Assembly (NCBI RefSeq): GCF_003046185.1
Contig: NZ_PZZL01000001.1
Coordinates: 310,001 to 374,000 of the forward strand
From: Phreatobacter oligotrophus
Lineage (GTDB): Bacteria > Pseudomonadota > Alphaproteobacteria > Rhizobiales > Phreatobacteraceae
Direction of reading: 5' to 3'
DNA: 64,000 bases
This document shows, piece after piece, positions 26,696-36,020 of this stretch. The first letter of the stretch is position 1, and every line of letters begins with the position of its first letter. The notes below the pieces were generated by a model. The model saw only the letters and a list, made by a program, of their open reading frames with translations. It did no database searches and was not told the origin of the DNA. The position numbers were made by a program, and so were the translations under genes.

Positions 26696-27787
26696 TCATT
26701 CTGTGAAAACCCCACCGGTCACGGGCGCCGGGACGCCCGTGGTGGAGGGATAGGTCAGGGGCAGGCCCTTCATCGACCGCACCGCGAGGAAGGCGAAGGC
26801 CTGGGCCTCCAGGAAGTCGGAGGACCAGCCGACGTCCTCGCCCGTCTTCACCGCGGCGCCTGTGGCTTGTCCAAGGAGCCGCAGCAGCGTCGGGTTCTTC
26901 GCCCCGCCGCCGCAAACGACCCAGAGGGCAGGCGGCGCCTTCAGGAAATCAGCGCCGCGGGCAATGGAGCGCGCGGTGAAGGCGGCCAGCGTCGCCGCCC
27001 CGTCCTCCGTCGCCACATTGCCGACGATGCGATGGGCGAAGGCGTTGCGGTCGAGCGATTTCGGCGGCCGCCGGGCGAAATAGGGGTGGACGAGGAGCCA
27101 GGCGAGGATCTGTTCGTCCGGGCGCCCCCGCGCCGCCGTCGCGCCGCCGGCATCGACTGCCGTGCCGGTGCGCTCGGCCATCCAGTCGTCGAGCAGGGCG
27201 TTCCCCGGCCCGGTATCGAAGGCGAGGAGGCCGCCGTCTGCGTCGATGAAGGTGACGTTGGCGACGCCGCCGATGTTCACCACCGCCAGGGGACGCGGCA
27301 GGCCGGCCGTATCGGCCAACGCCCGGTGGAAGACCGGCACCAGCGGCGCGCCCTGGCCGCCGGCTGCGACATCGGCCTGCCGGAGATCATGGACGACGGG
27401 AATGCCGAGACGCTGGCGCAGCGCCACGCCGTCGCCGATCTGGACGGTCAGTTTCAGTTCGGGGCGGTGGAGGACGGTCTGGCCGTGGAAGCCGACCACC
27501 GCGATGTCGCCGCGGGACAGGCCGTTGCGTTCGAGGAAGAGCTCGACCGCCTCGGCATGGGCGCGGGTGATGAGGTCCTCGGCCTTCTGGAGCAGCGGCG
27601 TGCGCGCGGTGCGATCGGTGAGGAGGGCGCCCTCCCTGAGGGCGGCGCGGAGCAGCGCCCGCTCGTCCTCGCTATAGGCGCGGTAGCCCGTCGGCCCGAA
27701 GGCGGAGACGGTCTCGCCGTCGGTGTCGAGGAGGGCGACGTCGACGCCGTCCATCGAGGTTCCCGACATCAGCCCGATCGCGCGCAT
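26696..27787 (-). CDS. anmK: Anhydro-N-acetylmuramic acid kinase
   Basis: Cytoplasmic peptidoglycan-recycling enzyme that phosphorylates 1,6-anhydroMurNAc while opening the anhydro ring, giving MurNAc-6-phosphate. It has an ASKHA fold with [10 protein letters not shown] at the N-terminus, [11 protein letters not shown], and [17 protein letters not shown]. 363 residues is normal. It is divergent from tyrS, a widespread alphaproteobacterial arrangement, with 103 bases between the start codons. Confidence 0.95.
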   Translation of the reverse strand: MRAIGLMSGTSMDGVDVALLDTDGETVSAFGPTGYRAYSEDERALLRAALREGALLTDRTARTPLLQKAEDLITRAHAEAVELFLERNGLSRGDIAVVGFHGQTVLHRPELKLTVQIGDGVALRQRLGIPVVHDLRQADVAAGGQGAPLVPVFHRALADTAGLPRPLAVVNIGGVANVTFIDADGGLLAFDTGPGNALLDDWMAERTGTAVDAGGATAARGRPDEQILAWLLVHPYFARRPPKSLDRNAFAHRIVGNVATEDGAATLAAFTARSIARGADFLKAPPALWVVCGGGAKNPTLLRLLGQATGAAVKTGEDVGWSSDFLEAQAFAFLAVRSMKGLPLTYPSTTGVPAPVTGGVFTE

Positions 27788-27890
27788 GGTGTCCTGCCGA
27801 TTCGACGGATGAAATTGCAGCCCGCCTCTGCTACACCGCGCCTCCGCCGGGCGCGAGTGTCCGGCGCCCCTGTCTCAGCTTGGAAAGACC

Positions 27891-29144
27891 ATGGCCGCCC
27901 CTCAGTCCGACTTCCTGCGCATCCTCACCGAGCGCGGGTTCATCCACCAGTGTTCCGATCTGCAGGGCCTCGACGCCCTGGCGGCCAAGGGGGATGTCGT
28001 CGCCTATGTGGGCTATGACTGCACCGCGCCCTCGCTGCATGTCGGCCACCTCCTGTCGATCATGATGCTGCACTGGATGCAGAAGACCGGGGCGGGCAAG
28101 CCGATCACCCTGATGGGCGGCGGCACGACCCGCGTCGGCGACCCCTCGGGGCGTGATGAGACGCGCAAGATCCTCTCCATCGAGGACATCAACGCCAACA
28201 AGGACGCGCTGAAGGGCGTGTTCGCGAAGCTCCTCACCTATGGCGAGGGCAAGACCGATGCGGTCATGCCCGACAATGCGGAGTGGCTGACGAAGCTCAA
28301 CTACATCGAGATGCTGCGCGACATCGGCCGGCACTTCTCGGTGAACCGCATGCTGACCATGGACTCGGTGCGCCTGCGCCTGGAGCGCGACCAGGAGCTG
28401 TCCTTCATCGAGTTCAACTACATGATCCTGCAGGCCTACGACTTCGTCGAACTCGCCCGCCGCTACGGCTCCAACCTGCAGATGGGCGGCTCCGACCAGT
28501 GGGGCAACATCGTCACCGGCATCGACCTCGGCCGCCGCATGGGCACGCACCAGCTCTACGCGCTGACCTGCCCGCTGCTGACCACCTCTTCCGGCGCCAA
28601 GATGGGCAAGACGGCCGCCGGCGCCGTCTGGCTCAACCCAGACATGCTGTCGAACTACGACTACTGGCAGTTCTGGCGGAACACCGAGGACGGCGACGTC
28701 GCCCGCTTCCTGAAGCTCTTCACGCTGCTGCCGCTGGACGAGATCGCCCGCCTTGCCGCCCTGCAGGGCGCCGAGATCAACGAGGCAAAGAAGGTTCTGG
28801 CGACCGAGGCGACCGCGCTGGTGCGCGGCCGCGAGGCGGCCGAGGCCGCGGCCGAGACGGCGAAGAAGACCTTCGAGCAGGGCGCGCTCGGCGATGACCT
28901 CCCCGTCGTCACCGTGCCCGCCGCCGAGCTTGCCGCCGGCATCGGCGTCCTGTCGCTGTTCGTCCGCGCCGGCCTCGTCGCCTCCAACGGCGAGGCGCGC
29001 CGGCAGGTCCAGGGCGGCGGCCTGAAGCTGAACGACGAGACCGTCACCGATCCCCAGGCGACGGTGACCGAGGCCGCGCTGAAGGATGGCGTCGCGAAGC
29101 TGTCCTTCGGCCGCAAGAAGCATGTGCTGGTGAAGGCGGGCTGA
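27891..29144 (+). CDS. tyrS: Tyrosyl-tRNA synthetase
   Basis: Class I aminoacyl-tRNA synthetase charging tRNA-Tyr. The HIGH-like motif is LHVGHL (about 46), the KMSKS equivalent is AKMGKT, and a C-terminal S4 RNA-binding domain ends [11 protein letters not shown]. The Tyr-binding segment [12 protein letters not shown] and the [11 protein letters not shown] block are present. 417 residues is typical of the TyrRS-alpha form. It is followed 12 bases later by a glutathione transferase gene, probably in the same transcript. Confidence 0.96.
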   Translation: MAAPQSDFLRILTERGFIHQCSDLQGLDALAAKGDVVAYVGYDCTAPSLHVGHLLSIMMLHWMQKTGAGKPITLMGGGTTRVGDPSGRDETRKILSIEDINANKDALKGVFAKLLTYGEGKTDAVMPDNAEWLTKLNYIEMLRDIGRHFSVNRMLTMDSVRLRLERDQELSFIEFNYMILQAYDFVELARRYGSNLQMGGSDQWGNIVTGIDLGRRMGTHQLYALTCPLLTTSSGAKMGKTAAGAVWLNPDMLSNYDYWQFWRNTEDGDVARFLKLFTLLPLDEIARLAALQGAEINEAKKVLATEATALVRGREAAEAAAETAKKTFEQGALGDDLPVVTVPAAELAAGIGVLSLFVRAGLVASNGEARRQVQGGGLKLNDETVTDPQATVTEAALKDGVAKLSFGRKKHVLVKAG

Positions 29145-29156
29145 GGAGCAACGACG

Positions 29157-29774
29157 ATGACCTGGAAGTTCTTCTACGGCCCCAAGACCTGCGCGCTTGC
29201 CTCGCGCATCGCGCTGGAAGAGGCGGGTGCGGCCTATGAGCCGGTGCGCGTCGACTTCGCCTCGGGCGAGCAGACCAAGCCGGCCTATCTCGCCATCAAT
29301 CCGAAGGGCCGCGTGCCGGCCCTCGTGACCGATCGCGGCGTGCTCACCGAGAATGTCGCGATCCTCGCCTTCGTCGCGCAGAGCCATCCCGACAAGAACC
29401 TGGCGCCGCTGAGCGATCCCTTTGCTTTCGCCGAGATGCAGGCCTTCAACGCCTATCTCGCCTCGACCGTGCACGTGAACCACGCGCACAAGCATCGCGG
29501 CCATCGCTGGGCGACCGAGGAGAGCTCCTTCCTCGACATGCGCCGCAAGGTGCCGGAGACCATGGCGGCGAGCTTCCGCCTCATCGAGAACGACTTCTTC
29601 CGCGGTCCCTGGGTCATGGGCGAGGCCTATTCGGTCGCCGACGCCTATCTCTTCACGGTGACCCGCTGGCTGGAGGGCGACGGCGTCGACGTGGCGCAGT
29701 TCCCGCGCGTCGCCGAGCACCTCGCGCGGATGGGCGAGCGTCCCTCGGTCAAGGCCGCGCTGGCCTACGAATGA
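29157..29774 (+). CDS. Glutathione S-transferase family protein
   Basis: 205 residues with an N-terminal thioredoxin-like domain (1–80) and an all-helical C-domain. The active-site stretch FYGPKTCALASRIALEEAG has Cys where beta-class GSTs do, and NPKGRVPALV contains the cis-Pro. Beta-class enzymes typically conjugate or reduce electrophiles; the substrate is unknown. It starts 12 bases after tyrS. The AT-rich patch begins immediately after its stop codon. Confidence 0.88.
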   Translation: MTWKFFYGPKTCALASRIALEEAGAAYEPVRVDFASGEQTKPAYLAINPKGRVPALVTDRGVLTENVAILAFVAQSHPDKNLAPLSDPFAFAEMQAFNAYLASTVHVNHAHKHRGHRWATEESSFLDMRRKVPETMAASFRLIENDFFRGPWVMGEAYSVADAYLFTVTRWLEGDGVDVAQFPRVAEHLARMGERPSVKAALAYE

Positions 29775-30745
29775 ATTCTAGTGAAAAGTTCAAGTCGTCT
29801 CGCCGATAACAAGTGTGCTGTTCTGCCAGATCTTCGAGAGCATTTTGATCCAGAACAGAATATTGATAAGCCAAAGAATTGAAAAGAAAATAAATACAAC
29901 AAAATTCGGATCGAATTCGGCGGTCCGTGTTATTTTTAAATCTGAAATGTCTGCGAATGTTTTTCCGATTTCTCGGCGAACTGCATCTTCATAGTTGTCA
30001 CTGCAGCTGGACGGCAAGAAATTAACTGTGTGGGCTGACTTAGCACTTAACTCACCGTCGTTCCGTTCAGCACCTTGGAATGAAGCAGAAGTCCGGCACG
30101 ACAACACTACTGATCCATCCAGTGATTTTAAATTACCGGCGCTCGTCACAAAGCAAACAAGAAAAAGGGATGTCATAAAGGAAATCTGGAAGTATGAAAT
30201 ATTTCGCATATTCTCTTCCTGAATATTACGAAAAATTGTGTAAGATAGAAATACTGCGCAATGAATAAGGCAGGCTAAGTAGGCCACCCCGGTATGCAGC
30301 TCAATAGGATCGGAAAGACGAAGTATGACGTATATGCAGACAATACCACTGCTTAGGCTAGCGCTTCTGGAAAGTTTAAGCTGCGCATCTATGTCGTTTG
30401 TTTCTTTTGAATCGCTGTCAGGTATTATTGGAGTAAAATAAAAAGAAAGTACGTTTAAGATAATTATTAGAAAGAACGAAGGTATGATGAGCATAAAATG
30501 CTTTGTCGGAGGGAATTTTGGGTTCTCTATTGCAAGAAGGAGACATATAACAATAAATAATGACGAAAGCAGATACGGTGACCGATTAGGCTTGAAAAAA
30601 TCCGTAACCGCGGTTGCCGTGGAAAAAATACTTGAAGCGGTACCAAGTGGCAGCGGCATCGTAGCAACCCATAGCAGCAGAGTTGCACAACCCTACATGG
30701 TGTAGAATGGTACCGCAATCGGCTTGTAAGCTTGCAATGGGCGAG
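29775..30745. other. AT-rich, probably horizontally acquired patch
   Basis: Base composition drops sharply: hand counts give 18/60 G+C at 30181–30240 and 20/60 at 30541–30600, against roughly 70% in the flanks. The change is abrupt on both sides, right after the GST stop and about 15 bases before the leuD-like stop. No integrase, transposase or clear flanking direct repeat is visible. Confidence 0.75.
29790..30659 (-). CDS. Orphan polytopic membrane protein of atypical composition
   Basis: 289 residues, no family recognised. About six hydrophobic helices are predicted: near 28–45, 53–77, 100–117, 122–142, 154–174 and 250–273. Between the fifth and sixth lies a soluble stretch of about 75 residues with two Cys (SLDGSVVLSCRTSA, NFLPSSCSDNYEDAVRREIG), probably extracytoplasmic. 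Codon use is AT-rich and unlike every neighbour. No strong ribosome site precedes ATG 30659, so an internal Met start is possible. It stands alone in the patch. Confidence 0.6.
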   Translation of the reverse strand: MPLPLGTASSIFSTATAVTDFFKPNRSPYLLSSLFIVICLLLAIENPKFPPTKHFMLIIPSFFLIIILNVLSFYFTPIIPDSDSKETNDIDAQLKLSRSASLSSGIVCIYVILRLSDPIELHTGVAYLACLIHCAVFLSYTIFRNIQEENMRNISYFQISFMTSLFLVCFVTSAGNLKSLDGSVVLSCRTSASFQGAERNDGELSAKSAHTVNFLPSSCSDNYEDAVRREIGKTFADISDLKITRTAEFDPNFVVFIFFSILWLINILFWIKMLSKIWQNSTLVIGETT

Positions 30746-30758
30746 ATGGTTTAGGTGC

Positions 30759-31340
30759 TCAACCGCGGCGCGGCGCCGCCCAGGGCCGTTCCGCCGCGTC
30801 GCGCGCGGTGTAGGCGGCGATGCTGTCGGCCTCGGCGAGGGTCAGGTCGATGTCGTCCCAGCCATTGAGGAGCTGGGTCCGCCAGACCGGGTCGATGCGA
30901 AAGGGCACCACGACATTGCCGCAGGCGATGGTCTGCGCCTCAAGGTCCACCGTCGCCGGCAGGGCTTCGGTGGCGAGCAGCCGCTCGGCATCCTCCTCGC
31001 TCACGGTCGCCGGCACCACGCCATTCTTGACGCAGTTGGAGGCGAAGATGTCGCCGAAGCTCGGGGCGATCACCGCCCGGAAGCCGAAATCGGCGAGGGC
31101 ATAGACGGCGGCCTCGCGCGACGAGCCGCAACCGAAATTGCGCCGCGCGACGAGGATCGTCTGGCCCGGCGCGGGTGCAGGGGCCGTTCCCTCCGCCACG
31201 AGGTCGCGCAGCAGGAAGCGGCCATAGCCGTCGGGCTTGCGCGGCTCCTTCATGAATCGGGCAGGGATGAGCTGGTCCGTGTCGACATTGGCGACCGGGA
31301 GTCGCATCAGCGCGGCGCTCTCGCGGGTGAAGGGGGTCAT
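30759..31340 (-). CDS. LeuD-like small subunit of an aconitase-family dehydratase
   Basis: Swivelling-domain subunit, 193 residues, pairing with the LeuC-like subunit. VANVDTDQLIPARFM and NFGCGSSREAAVYALADFG are the substrate-binding signatures; standard LeuD has SSREHA where this has SSREAA. The frame is open upstream to 31535, but ATG 31338–31340 overlaps the leuC stop as ATGA and begins at the family start. It may be isopropylmalate isomerase, but the adjacent catabolic locus suggests another hydroxyacid. I therefore give no leuD symbol. Confidence 0.82.
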   Translation of the reverse strand: MTPFTRESAALMRLPVANVDTDQLIPARFMKEPRKPDGYGRFLLRDLVAEGTAPAPAPGQTILVARRNFGCGSSREAAVYALADFGFRAVIAPSFGDIFASNCVKNGVVPATVSEEDAERLLATEALPATVDLEAQTIACGNVVVPFRIDPVWRTQLLNGWDDIDLTLAEADSIAAYTARDAAERPWAAPRRG

Positions 31341-32734
31341 GCGAACTGCCTCACATCGGTGAGCTTTCCCGTCACGGCTGCGGCCGCGACCATGGCGGGG
31401 GACATGAGGTGCGTCCGCGCGCCCGGCCCCTGACGGCCCTTGAAGTTGCGGTTGGTGGTGGAGGCGCAGCGCTCGCCCGCCGCCACCGTGTCGCCGTTCA
31501 TGCCGACGCACATGGAGCAGCCCGAGGCGACCCATTCGAGCCCGGCTTCCGTGAAGATCCGGGCAAGGCCCTCCTCCTCGGCCTGCTGCTTCACCAGCGA
31601 CGAGCCCGGCGAGACCATGCCCGGCACCTTGGCCTTGTGGCCGGCCAGGACCTTGGCCGCAGCCCGCAGGTCTTCGATGCGGGAATTGGTGCAGGAGCCG
31701 ATGAAGACGCGGTCCACCGGCACGGAGGCCAGCGGCTGGCCGGGCGTCAGGCCCATATAGGCCAGCGCGTCGCGGGCGGCGGCGGCCTTCACCGGATCGG
31801 CCATGGCCTCGGGGTCGGGCACCGCGGCGGTGATCGGCAGGGCCTGTTCGGGGCTCACCCCCCAGGTCACGGTCGGGGCGATGGAGGCTGCCTCCAGCGC
31901 CACCTCGCGGTCGAAGACGGCGTCGGCATCGCTGGCAAGGCCGGCCCAGTCCTCCACCGCCTGCTCCCAGAGATCCCCCGCGGGCGCGAAAGGCCGGCCC
32001 TTGAGATAGGCGACCGTCGTGGCATCGGGTGCGACCATGCCGCAGCGCCCGCCGGCCTCGATCGACATGTTGCAGAGGGTCATGCGCCCCTCCATCGACA
32101 GGGCGCGAATGGCCGAGCCCGCATATTCGATCGCATGGCCCGCGGCGCCATCGGCGCCGATGGTCGCGATGATCGTCAGCATGATGTCCTTGGCGGTGAT
32201 GCCGGGCGCCGTCGCGCCCTCGACGCTGATTCGCATCCGCTTCGGCTTCTTCTGCCAGAGCGTCTGGGTCGCCAGCACATGGGCGACCTCCGAGGCGCCT
32301 ATCCCGAAGGCATAGGCGCCGAAAGCGCCATGTGTGGAGGTGTGGCTGTCGCCGCAGACCACGGTGAGGCCGGGCAGCGTCAGGCCCTGCTCCGTGCCGG
32401 TGACGTGGACGATGCCCTGCCGCGGGTCGTCGAGGCCGAACAGGGTGATTCCGTGGGTCGCCGTATTGGCCGAGAGCTGGTCGACCATGCGGGCGATGGA
32501 GGCATCGGGAACCGGGCCGCCGCGACCGCGGGTCGGCACGTAATGGTCGGCGACGCCGAAAGTGAGGTCGGGACGGGCAACCTTGGCGCCCCGTGCGGCG
32601 ATCTGTCCAAAGGCGTGGTGGGAGCCTTCATGGACGAAATGTCGGTCGATCCACAGCAGGGAGAGGCCGTCTTCGCGGCGTTTCACCACGTGGCGGTCCC
32701 ACAATCGGTCGAACAGGCTGGCAGGGCTGTTCAC
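31337..32734 (-). CDS. LeuC-like large subunit of an aconitase-family dehydratase
   Basis: Iron–sulfur hydrolyase subunit, 465 residues. The three cluster Cys are visible in IGSCTNSR and SGCSMCVGMNGD; VCGDSHTSTHGAFGA and GRCGMVAPD are conserved. The N-terminal substrate loop reads FVHEGSHHAF, whereas biosynthetic LeuC has VHEVTSPQAF, which hints at altered specificity. It is divergent from the GntR regulator with about 180 bases between, and translationally coupled to the LeuD-like gene. Candidate reactions are isopropylmalate isomerisation or (de)hydration of a methyl-substituted malate such as in DmdAB. Confidence 0.85.
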   Translation of the reverse strand: MNSPASLFDRLWDRHVVKRREDGLSLLWIDRHFVHEGSHHAFGQIAARGAKVARPDLTFGVADHYVPTRGRGGPVPDASIARMVDQLSANTATHGITLFGLDDPRQGIVHVTGTEQGLTLPGLTVVCGDSHTSTHGAFGAYAFGIGASEVAHVLATQTLWQKKPKRMRISVEGATAPGITAKDIMLTIIATIGADGAAGHAIEYAGSAIRALSMEGRMTLCNMSIEAGGRCGMVAPDATTVAYLKGRPFAPAGDLWEQAVEDWAGLASDADAVFDREVALEAASIAPTVTWGVSPEQALPITAAVPDPEAMADPVKAAAARDALAYMGLTPGQPLASVPVDRVFIGSCTNSRIEDLRAAAKVLAGHKAKVPGMVSPGSSLVKQQAEEEGLARIFTEAGLEWVASGCSMCVGMNGDTVAAGERCASTTNRNFKGRQGPGARTHLMSPAMVAAAAVTGKLTDVRQFA

Positions 32735-32754
32735 AGGGCATGCTCCGAAGATGC

Positions 32755-32788
32755 TTGACGCAAAAACATTGTATCATAGGATAGACAA
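32755..32788 (+). promoter_or_regulatory. Divergent leuCD-like/gntR promoter with candidate GntR operator
   Basis: TTGACG (32755–32760), a 16-base spacer and TAGGAT (32777–32782) form a plausible promoter toward gntR. The imperfect palindrome TTGTATCATAGGATAGACAA (32769–32788; TTGT and ACAA ends) covers its -10. An ATAGGATAG copy also recurs inverted as CTATCCCTAT at 32803–32812. Such placement fits autoregulation by the adjacent HutC-type protein. The region is noticeably AT-rich. Confidence 0.45.
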
Positions 32789-32916
32789 GTCTCGCATTTT
32801 TGCTATCCCTATTGATCGTACAGGCCAAAAGACAAATGCATGTTGCCACTGCACTCATCACGAGGCCGGCGCCCCCGCGGCGCCGCGTGGCGACGGGCCT
32901 GCGAGGGAGCGACGGA

Positions 32917-33723
32917 ATGGCTGAAGCGATCGAGACGTCGAAGACGCGAAGGGTCTATCTCACCCTGCGCGACCGCATATCCTCCGGCGAACTGACACCG
33001 GGCACCCGGCTGCCCTCCGAACCCGATCTCGCCGAGCTTCACGACGTCTCGCGCGTCACCATCCGCCGGGCGCTGGCCGAACTCGAGCGCGAAGGCCTGA
33101 TCTCGCGCCGTCCCGGCGCCGGCACCTTCATCACCGCGCGGATGATCAAGCGCCCGATCGTCGCCGATCTGTCGAACGCGCTCGCCCACCTCGTCGAGAT
33201 GGGCCGCTCCACCGACGTGCGCCTGCTCCAGTTCGGCTATGTCGATCCCTCCCCGGAAGTGGCCGAGGCCCTGAAGCTCGACGACGGCGAGAAGGTGCAG
33301 CGGTCGGTGCGCGTGCGCATCATCGACGGCGAGCCCTTCTCCTATCTGGTGACCCATGTGCCCCAGCGCATCGGCACGACCTATTCGGAGGCCGAGCTCG
33401 GGGTCCAGCCGCTGCTGACCCTCATCGAGCGCTCCGGCGTCAAGGTCGACCGCGCCACCCAGACCATCACCGCGACGCTGGCGGGTCCGGACGTGGCCGA
33501 GGCCCTCGGCATCGACATCGGCGCGCCGCTGCTGGCCCTGACCCGCGTCGTGTCCGACGTGAAGCGCCGCGGCATCGAGCACCTCGCGGCCTTCTACCGG
33601 CCCGACCGCTACTCCTTCCAGATGGACCTCGTCCGCATCGATTCCGGTGGCGACCGCCTGTGGTCGCCGGTGGAGCGCCTGCGCATGGGCGTCGGTCTCA
33701 ACGGAGCCGCGGCCAACGACTGA
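32917..33723 (+). CDS. GntR-family transcriptional regulator, HutC subfamily
   Basis: 268 residues: an N-terminal winged helix–turn–helix (RVYLTLRDRISSGELTPGTRLPSE, then VSRVTIRRALAELEREGLISRRPGAGTFI) and a C-terminal UTRA ligand domain (about 100–245) that senses a small metabolite. The frame extends upstream to 32800, but ATG 32917 has GAGGGAG at good spacing. It sits between the LeuCD-like genes and the transporter, so the pathway's substrate or an intermediate is its likely effector. UTRA members usually act as repressors released by ligand. Confidence 0.9.
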   Translation: MAEAIETSKTRRVYLTLRDRISSGELTPGTRLPSEPDLAELHDVSRVTIRRALAELEREGLISRRPGAGTFITARMIKRPIVADLSNALAHLVEMGRSTDVRLLQFGYVDPSPEVAEALKLDDGEKVQRSVRVRIIDGEPFSYLVTHVPQRIGTTYSEAELGVQPLLTLIERSGVKVDRATQTITATLAGPDVAEALGIDIGAPLLALTRVVSDVKRRGIEHLAAFYRPDRYSFQMDLVRIDSGGDRLWSPVERLRMGVGLNGAAAND

Positions 33724-33823
33724 CATTCCGCCGTCACGGCGGCGGGTGGACCCTGACGACACACGACGAGAGCCGGCGGCACAAGCCGGCCCCTTCCAGA
33801 GAGCAACAGACGGAGAAGAGACA

Positions 33824-35041
33824 ATGACGGCCTGGACCGAGCCCACACGACGCAGCCTTCTCGCCACCGGCGCCGCCGGCGCGGCCCTCCTCGCGGCCCC
33901 GGGCCTCGTCCGCGCCCAGGCGCCGGCGGTGAAGCTCGGCATCCTCCAGCCGGTCACGGGCGCGCTCGCCCAGGACGGCGAATACGGCCGCATCGGCGCC
34001 CAGCTCGCCATCGACGAGATCAACAAGTCCGGCGGCATCAGGTCGCTCGGCGGCGCGATGATCGAGATGGTCTTCGGCGACGCCCGGTCGAGCCCGGAGG
34101 CGGGCTCCCAGGAGGTCGAGAAGATGCATGCCGAGGGCGTCTCCGCCATCGTCGGCGGCTTTGCCTCGCCCATTTGCCTCGCCGCCTCGCAGGCCGCCTC
34201 GCGCTACGACATCGCCTATGCGGTGGACGTTGGCGTCTCCGACCAGATCGTCTCGCGCGGCCTGAAGAACACCTTCCGCTTCGGTCCGGGCTTCGGCACG
34301 GTGACGCGCACCGCCATCGAGAACCTCGTCAAGCTGAACGACGCTGCCGGCAAGCCGGCCAAGACCGTCGTGCTGGTCCATGAGGACGGCCTGTTCGGCT
34401 CGGGCCTCGCCAAGCTGATGAACGACCGGCTCTCGGCCCTCGGCTTCCAGATCCTCGAGACCATCGCCCATCCGACCCCGGCCCGCGACATGTCCAACGT
34501 CGCGCTGCGCATCCGCGCGCTGAACCCGGATCTGGTGATCCCGTCGAGCTACTACGGCGAGTTCGTGCTGCTCGCCCGCACCCTGCAGCAGCAGCGCATC
34601 CGCCCGAAGGGCATCTACGCGGTGCTCAACGGTGCGGCTTCGAACTTCCGCTTCGTGCGCGAGTTCCCGGATGCGGCCAACAACGTCATGGACTGCAACC
34701 ACTGGGCCGACCCGCGCAAGCCGAAGACCGCCGAGCTGCGCAAGCAGGTCGAGGCCATGGGCCGCTTCTGGCTCTACAATGTGCCGCTGAACTACTCGTC
34801 GGTGCGACTCGTCGCCGACGCCATCGACCGGGCCGGTTCGCGCGACCGCGTGAAGATCATCGAGGCCATGTCCTCCTCGACCTTCACCGACCACATCATG
34901 CCCTATGGCCCGACCAAGTTCGAGAACGGCCAGAACGTCAATGCCGCGCCGGTCAACACCCAGGTCCAGGGCGGCGACATCAAGGTGATCTTCCCCGACG
35001 CCTTCGCCGACGCGAAGCCCGTCTTCCCCGTCACCGGCTGA
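33824..35041 (+). CDS. Branched-chain amino acid/amide-type ABC transporter substrate-binding protein
   Basis: Periplasmic binding protein of the LivK/Peripla_BP_6 family, 405 residues. The leader (TRRSLLATGAAGAALLAAPGLVRAQ) has a twin-arginine motif, so Tat export is plausible. The mature part begins VKLGILQPVTGALAQDGEYG. ATG 33824 has GGAGAAGAG upstream; longer in-frame starts overlap gntR and are rejected. First gene of a five-gene livKHMGF-type set. The family binds branched amino acids, amides, urea or aromatic acids; the ligand is unknown. Confidence 0.9.
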   Translation: MTAWTEPTRRSLLATGAAGAALLAAPGLVRAQAPAVKLGILQPVTGALAQDGEYGRIGAQLAIDEINKSGGIRSLGGAMIEMVFGDARSSPEAGSQEVEKMHAEGVSAIVGGFASPICLAASQAASRYDIAYAVDVGVSDQIVSRGLKNTFRFGPGFGTVTRTAIENLVKLNDAAGKPAKTVVLVHEDGLFGSGLAKLMNDRLSALGFQILETIAHPTPARDMSNVALRIRALNPDLVIPSSYYGEFVLLARTLQQQRIRPKGIYAVLNGAASNFRFVREFPDAANNVMDCNHWADPRKPKTAELRKQVEAMGRFWLYNVPLNYSSVRLVADAIDRAGSRDRVKIIEAMSSSTFTDHIMPYGPTKFENGQNVNAAPVNTQVQGGDIKVIFPDAFADAKPVFPVTG

Positions 35042-35138
35042 TCGTTCATCCCGGGCCGCGCGCGGCCCGGCGACCCGCTTCCGCCCGTGGCCGCATTCCA
35101 GCGGCCACGCGGCACCGCTTTTGCCGAGAGGCCACGAC

Positions 35139-36020
35139 GTGTTCAGATCTTATCCGCCGCAGATCGTGCTGGAGGCCGTGCTCAACGGCCTCCTCACCGG
35201 CGCCGTCTATGCGCTGGTGGCGCTCGGACTGACGCTGGTCTACGGCGTTTTGCACATCATCAATTTCGCCCACGGCGCCATGCTGACCCTGGCCATGTTC
35301 GCGGTCCTGGTGGCGCATCTGGGCTTCGGCATCGATCCCTATCTGGCGATCCTGCCGCTGACGCCGCTGTTCTTCGGCCTCGGCTATGCCACGCAGCGCT
35401 TCGTCATCTCGCCGGCGAGCCGCAATGACGACGGCGCGATCCTGCTGGTGACGCTCGGCCTCTCCATCGTGCTGGAGAACCTGCTCCTCGCCATCTTCCG
35501 CTCCGACACGCGCTCGCTGACCCTCGACTATTCCTTCTCGGTCGTGGACCTCGGCTTCGCGCTGCTGTCGCTGCCGCGGGTCATCGGCTTCGGCGTCGCC
35601 ATCCTTGTCGCAGCCGCGCTCTGGGCGATCCTGGCGCTCACCGACACCGGCAAGGCGATCCGCGCCGTCGCCCGCGAGAAGCTCGGCGCCTCGCTGGTCG
35701 GCATCGACGTGAACCACATCTACGCCGTCACCTTCGGTTTGGGCGCCGCGACGCTGGCGGTCGCCGCCTGCCTGCTCATGCCGTCCTTCTATGTGAACCC
35801 GCGCGTCGGCAACGCCTTCGTCCTCGTCGCCTTCACCGTCGTCGTGCTCGGCGGCATGGGGTCGATCCCCGGCGCCCTCCTCGGCGGGCTCGTCATCGGC
35901 GTGGTGGAGAGCCTCTGCGGCCTCTATCTCGGCGAGAGCCTCGGCCAGATCGGCATCTTCCTCATCTTCATCCTGGTCCTGCTGTTCCGCCCGACCGGCC
36001 TGTTCGGAGCCAAGGCATGA
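35139..36020 (+). CDS. livH: Liv-type ABC transporter permease (LivH)
   Basis: Inner-membrane permease with about eight helices, 293 residues. Family marks: GLLTGAVYALVALGLTLVYGVLHIINFAHGA near the N-terminus and VVLGGMGSIPGALLGGLVIGV toward the C-terminus. The frame is open from a TTG at 35121; GTG 35139 has GAGAGG seven bases upstream and is the better start. Its stop overlaps the livM start by four bases (ATGA). Confidence 0.9.
   Translation: MFRSYPPQIVLEAVLNGLLTGAVYALVALGLTLVYGVLHIINFAHGAMLTLAMFAVLVAHLGFGIDPYLAILPLTPLFFGLGYATQRFVISPASRNDDGAILLVTLGLSIVLENLLLAIFRSDTRSLTLDYSFSVVDLGFALLSLPRVIGFGVAILVAAALWAILALTDTGKAIRAVAREKLGASLVGIDVNHIYAVTFGLGAATLAVAACLLMPSFYVNPRVGNAFVLVAFTVVVLGGMGSIPGALLGGLVIGVVESLCGLYLGESLGQIGIFLIFILVLLFRPTGLFGAKA

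Noticed and set aside
29775-30745. Insertion sequence or prophage remnant
   Set aside because: No transposase or integrase frame, no terminal inverted repeats and no convincing target duplication at the edges.
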